Positions 5,431 through 6,126 of a DNA stretch of 6,126 bases are shown here, piece by piece (the first letter of the stretch is position 1; every line of letters begins with the position of its first letter). The notes below the pieces were generated by a model. The model was not told where the DNA came from and did not search any database. It worked only from the letters and a program-made list of their open reading frames with translations. Source of the DNA: Candidatus Krumholzibacteriia bacterium (GTDB lineage: Bacteria; Krumholzibacteriota; Krumholzibacteriia; LZORAL124-64-63). Position numbers and translations under genes: made by a program. The stretch is from positions 3,881-10,006 of the forward strand of contig JAOZJV010000083.1 of NCBI GenBank assembly GCA_029935695.1, in the 5' to 3' direction.

Positions 5431-6126
5431 GCGACAACTTCAAAGCAGACACCATCGACGAAGCACTCGAAGCACTGCGCCAAGGTGAAATCATCGTGGT
5501 GATGGATGACGAGGACCGTGAAAATGAAGGCGATTTTATTATTGCGGCCGAAAAAACCACACCCCAGGCCGTGAATTTCATCGCCAAATTCGGGCGTGGC
5601 CTGATTTGCCTGGCAGCGACCAATGAGCGGCTTCAGGAGCTGGACATTCAACCCATGGTGGCGCGCAATACGGCATCTTTGGGGACCAATTTTACCGTCA
5701 GTATTGACGCGTCCACAGGTGTGACCACCGGTATCAGCGCAGCTGACCGTTCCCGCACCGTGGAAGTCTTCATCGATCCGGCCACCCGGCCACTGGACCT
5801 GGACCGCCCGGGACACATTTTCCCTCTCGGCGCTCATGCCGGAGGCGTGCTCAAACGCGCGGGTCACACCGAAGCGGTGATCGACTTGTGCGAAGCAGCC
5901 GGTTTGTATCCGGCCGGTCTGCTGTGCGAGATCATGGATGAAGATGGAGAGATGGCCCGCCGGCCGCGCCTGGAGGAAATTGCCGCCGAGCACGGTTTGA
6001 AGTTGATCACCATTGCCGATCTCATCCGCTGGCGGCGGAGAACCGAGAATCTGGTGACCCGTGAGGCCGAGGTGCCTTTGCCCACGGATCAGGGTGACTT
6101 CCGGATGATTGCCTCCAGCACGCCAG
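5427..6126 (+). CDS. ribBA: Bifunctional 3,4-dihydroxy-2-butanone 4-phosphate synthase / GTP cyclohydrolase II, 3' truncated
   Basis: RibBA supplies both precursors of riboflavin. The RibB part turns ribulose 5-phosphate into dihydroxybutanone phosphate plus formate, and the RibA part opens GTP. The ATG overlaps the ribE stop (ATGA), with AAAGGA (5416-5421) as SD. 233 codons are visible. The RibB domain covers residues 1 to about 205. It has the acidic metal and substrate loop DDEDRENEGD (27-36), GVTTGISAADR (98-108), RPGHIFPL (127-134), GGVLKRAGHTEA (139-150) and GLLCEIMDEDG (164-174). The sequence then continues in frame into VTREAEVPLPTDQGDFRMIAS, the opening of a GTP cyclohydrolase II domain, which marks a RibBA fusion rather than RibB alone. 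The zinc cysteines of RibA would lie beyond the edge. One oddity is that the usual PLRA before the GGVL motif reads PLGA (133-136). Confidence 0.95.
   Translation, partial: MSDNFKADTIDEALEALRQGEIIVVMDDEDRENEGDFIIAAEKTTPQAVNFIAKFGRGLICLAATNERLQELDIQPMVARNTASLGTNFTVSIDASTGVTTGISAADRSRTVEVFIDPATRPLDLDRPGHIFPLGAHAGGVLKRAGHTEAVIDLCEAAGLYPAGLLCEIMDEDGEMARRPRLEEIAAEHGLKLITIADLIRWRRRTENLVTREAEVPLPTDQGDFRMIASSTP

Overview
This window is bacterial and fairly GC-rich. It comes from a Gram-negative-type cell: one gene encodes a predicted lipoprotein, another a Spy/CpxP-like periplasmic protein, and the SRP receptor FtsY is present. I cannot name a phylum from sequence alone. Most genes have good Shine-Dalgarno (SD) sites, and several neighbours overlap or nearly touch, which suggests operons.

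Left block (1-2667, + strand). The 3' part of ftsY (SRP receptor GTPase) enters from the left edge. It is followed after 11 bases by a 435-residue protein I do not recognise, then by a 208-residue predicted lipoprotein whose ATG overlaps the previous stop (ATGA). The spacing fits a single transcript. A weak terminator-like hairpin with a T6 tract lies inside the last codons of the lipoprotein gene.

Middle (2670-3098, - strand). A small exported protein with two LTxxQ-like motifs (Spy/CpxP type) converges on the lipoprotein gene with only two bases between the stop codons. Its 5' end is divergent from the riboflavin operon.

Right block (about 3220-6126, + strand). This is a riboflavin biosynthesis operon. 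A possible promoter is followed by a 9-bp hairpin, a complete FMN riboswitch aptamer (3297-3423) and a leader of about 96 bases with a T5 tract. Then come ribD, ribE and the 5' part of ribBA. Together these enzymes convert GTP and ribulose 5-phosphate towards riboflavin. Lumazine synthase (ribH) is the missing step and may lie just beyond the right edge. The FMN aptamer makes the operon a feedback-controlled unit.

I see no mobile element, CRISPR array, tRNA or rRNA, and no clear sign of an exotic new system. The most unusual points are a lysine-rich tract just ahead of the FtsY G domain, the unrecognised protein downstream of ftsY, a divergent RibD reductase half, and a ribD start with no visible ribosome binding site.
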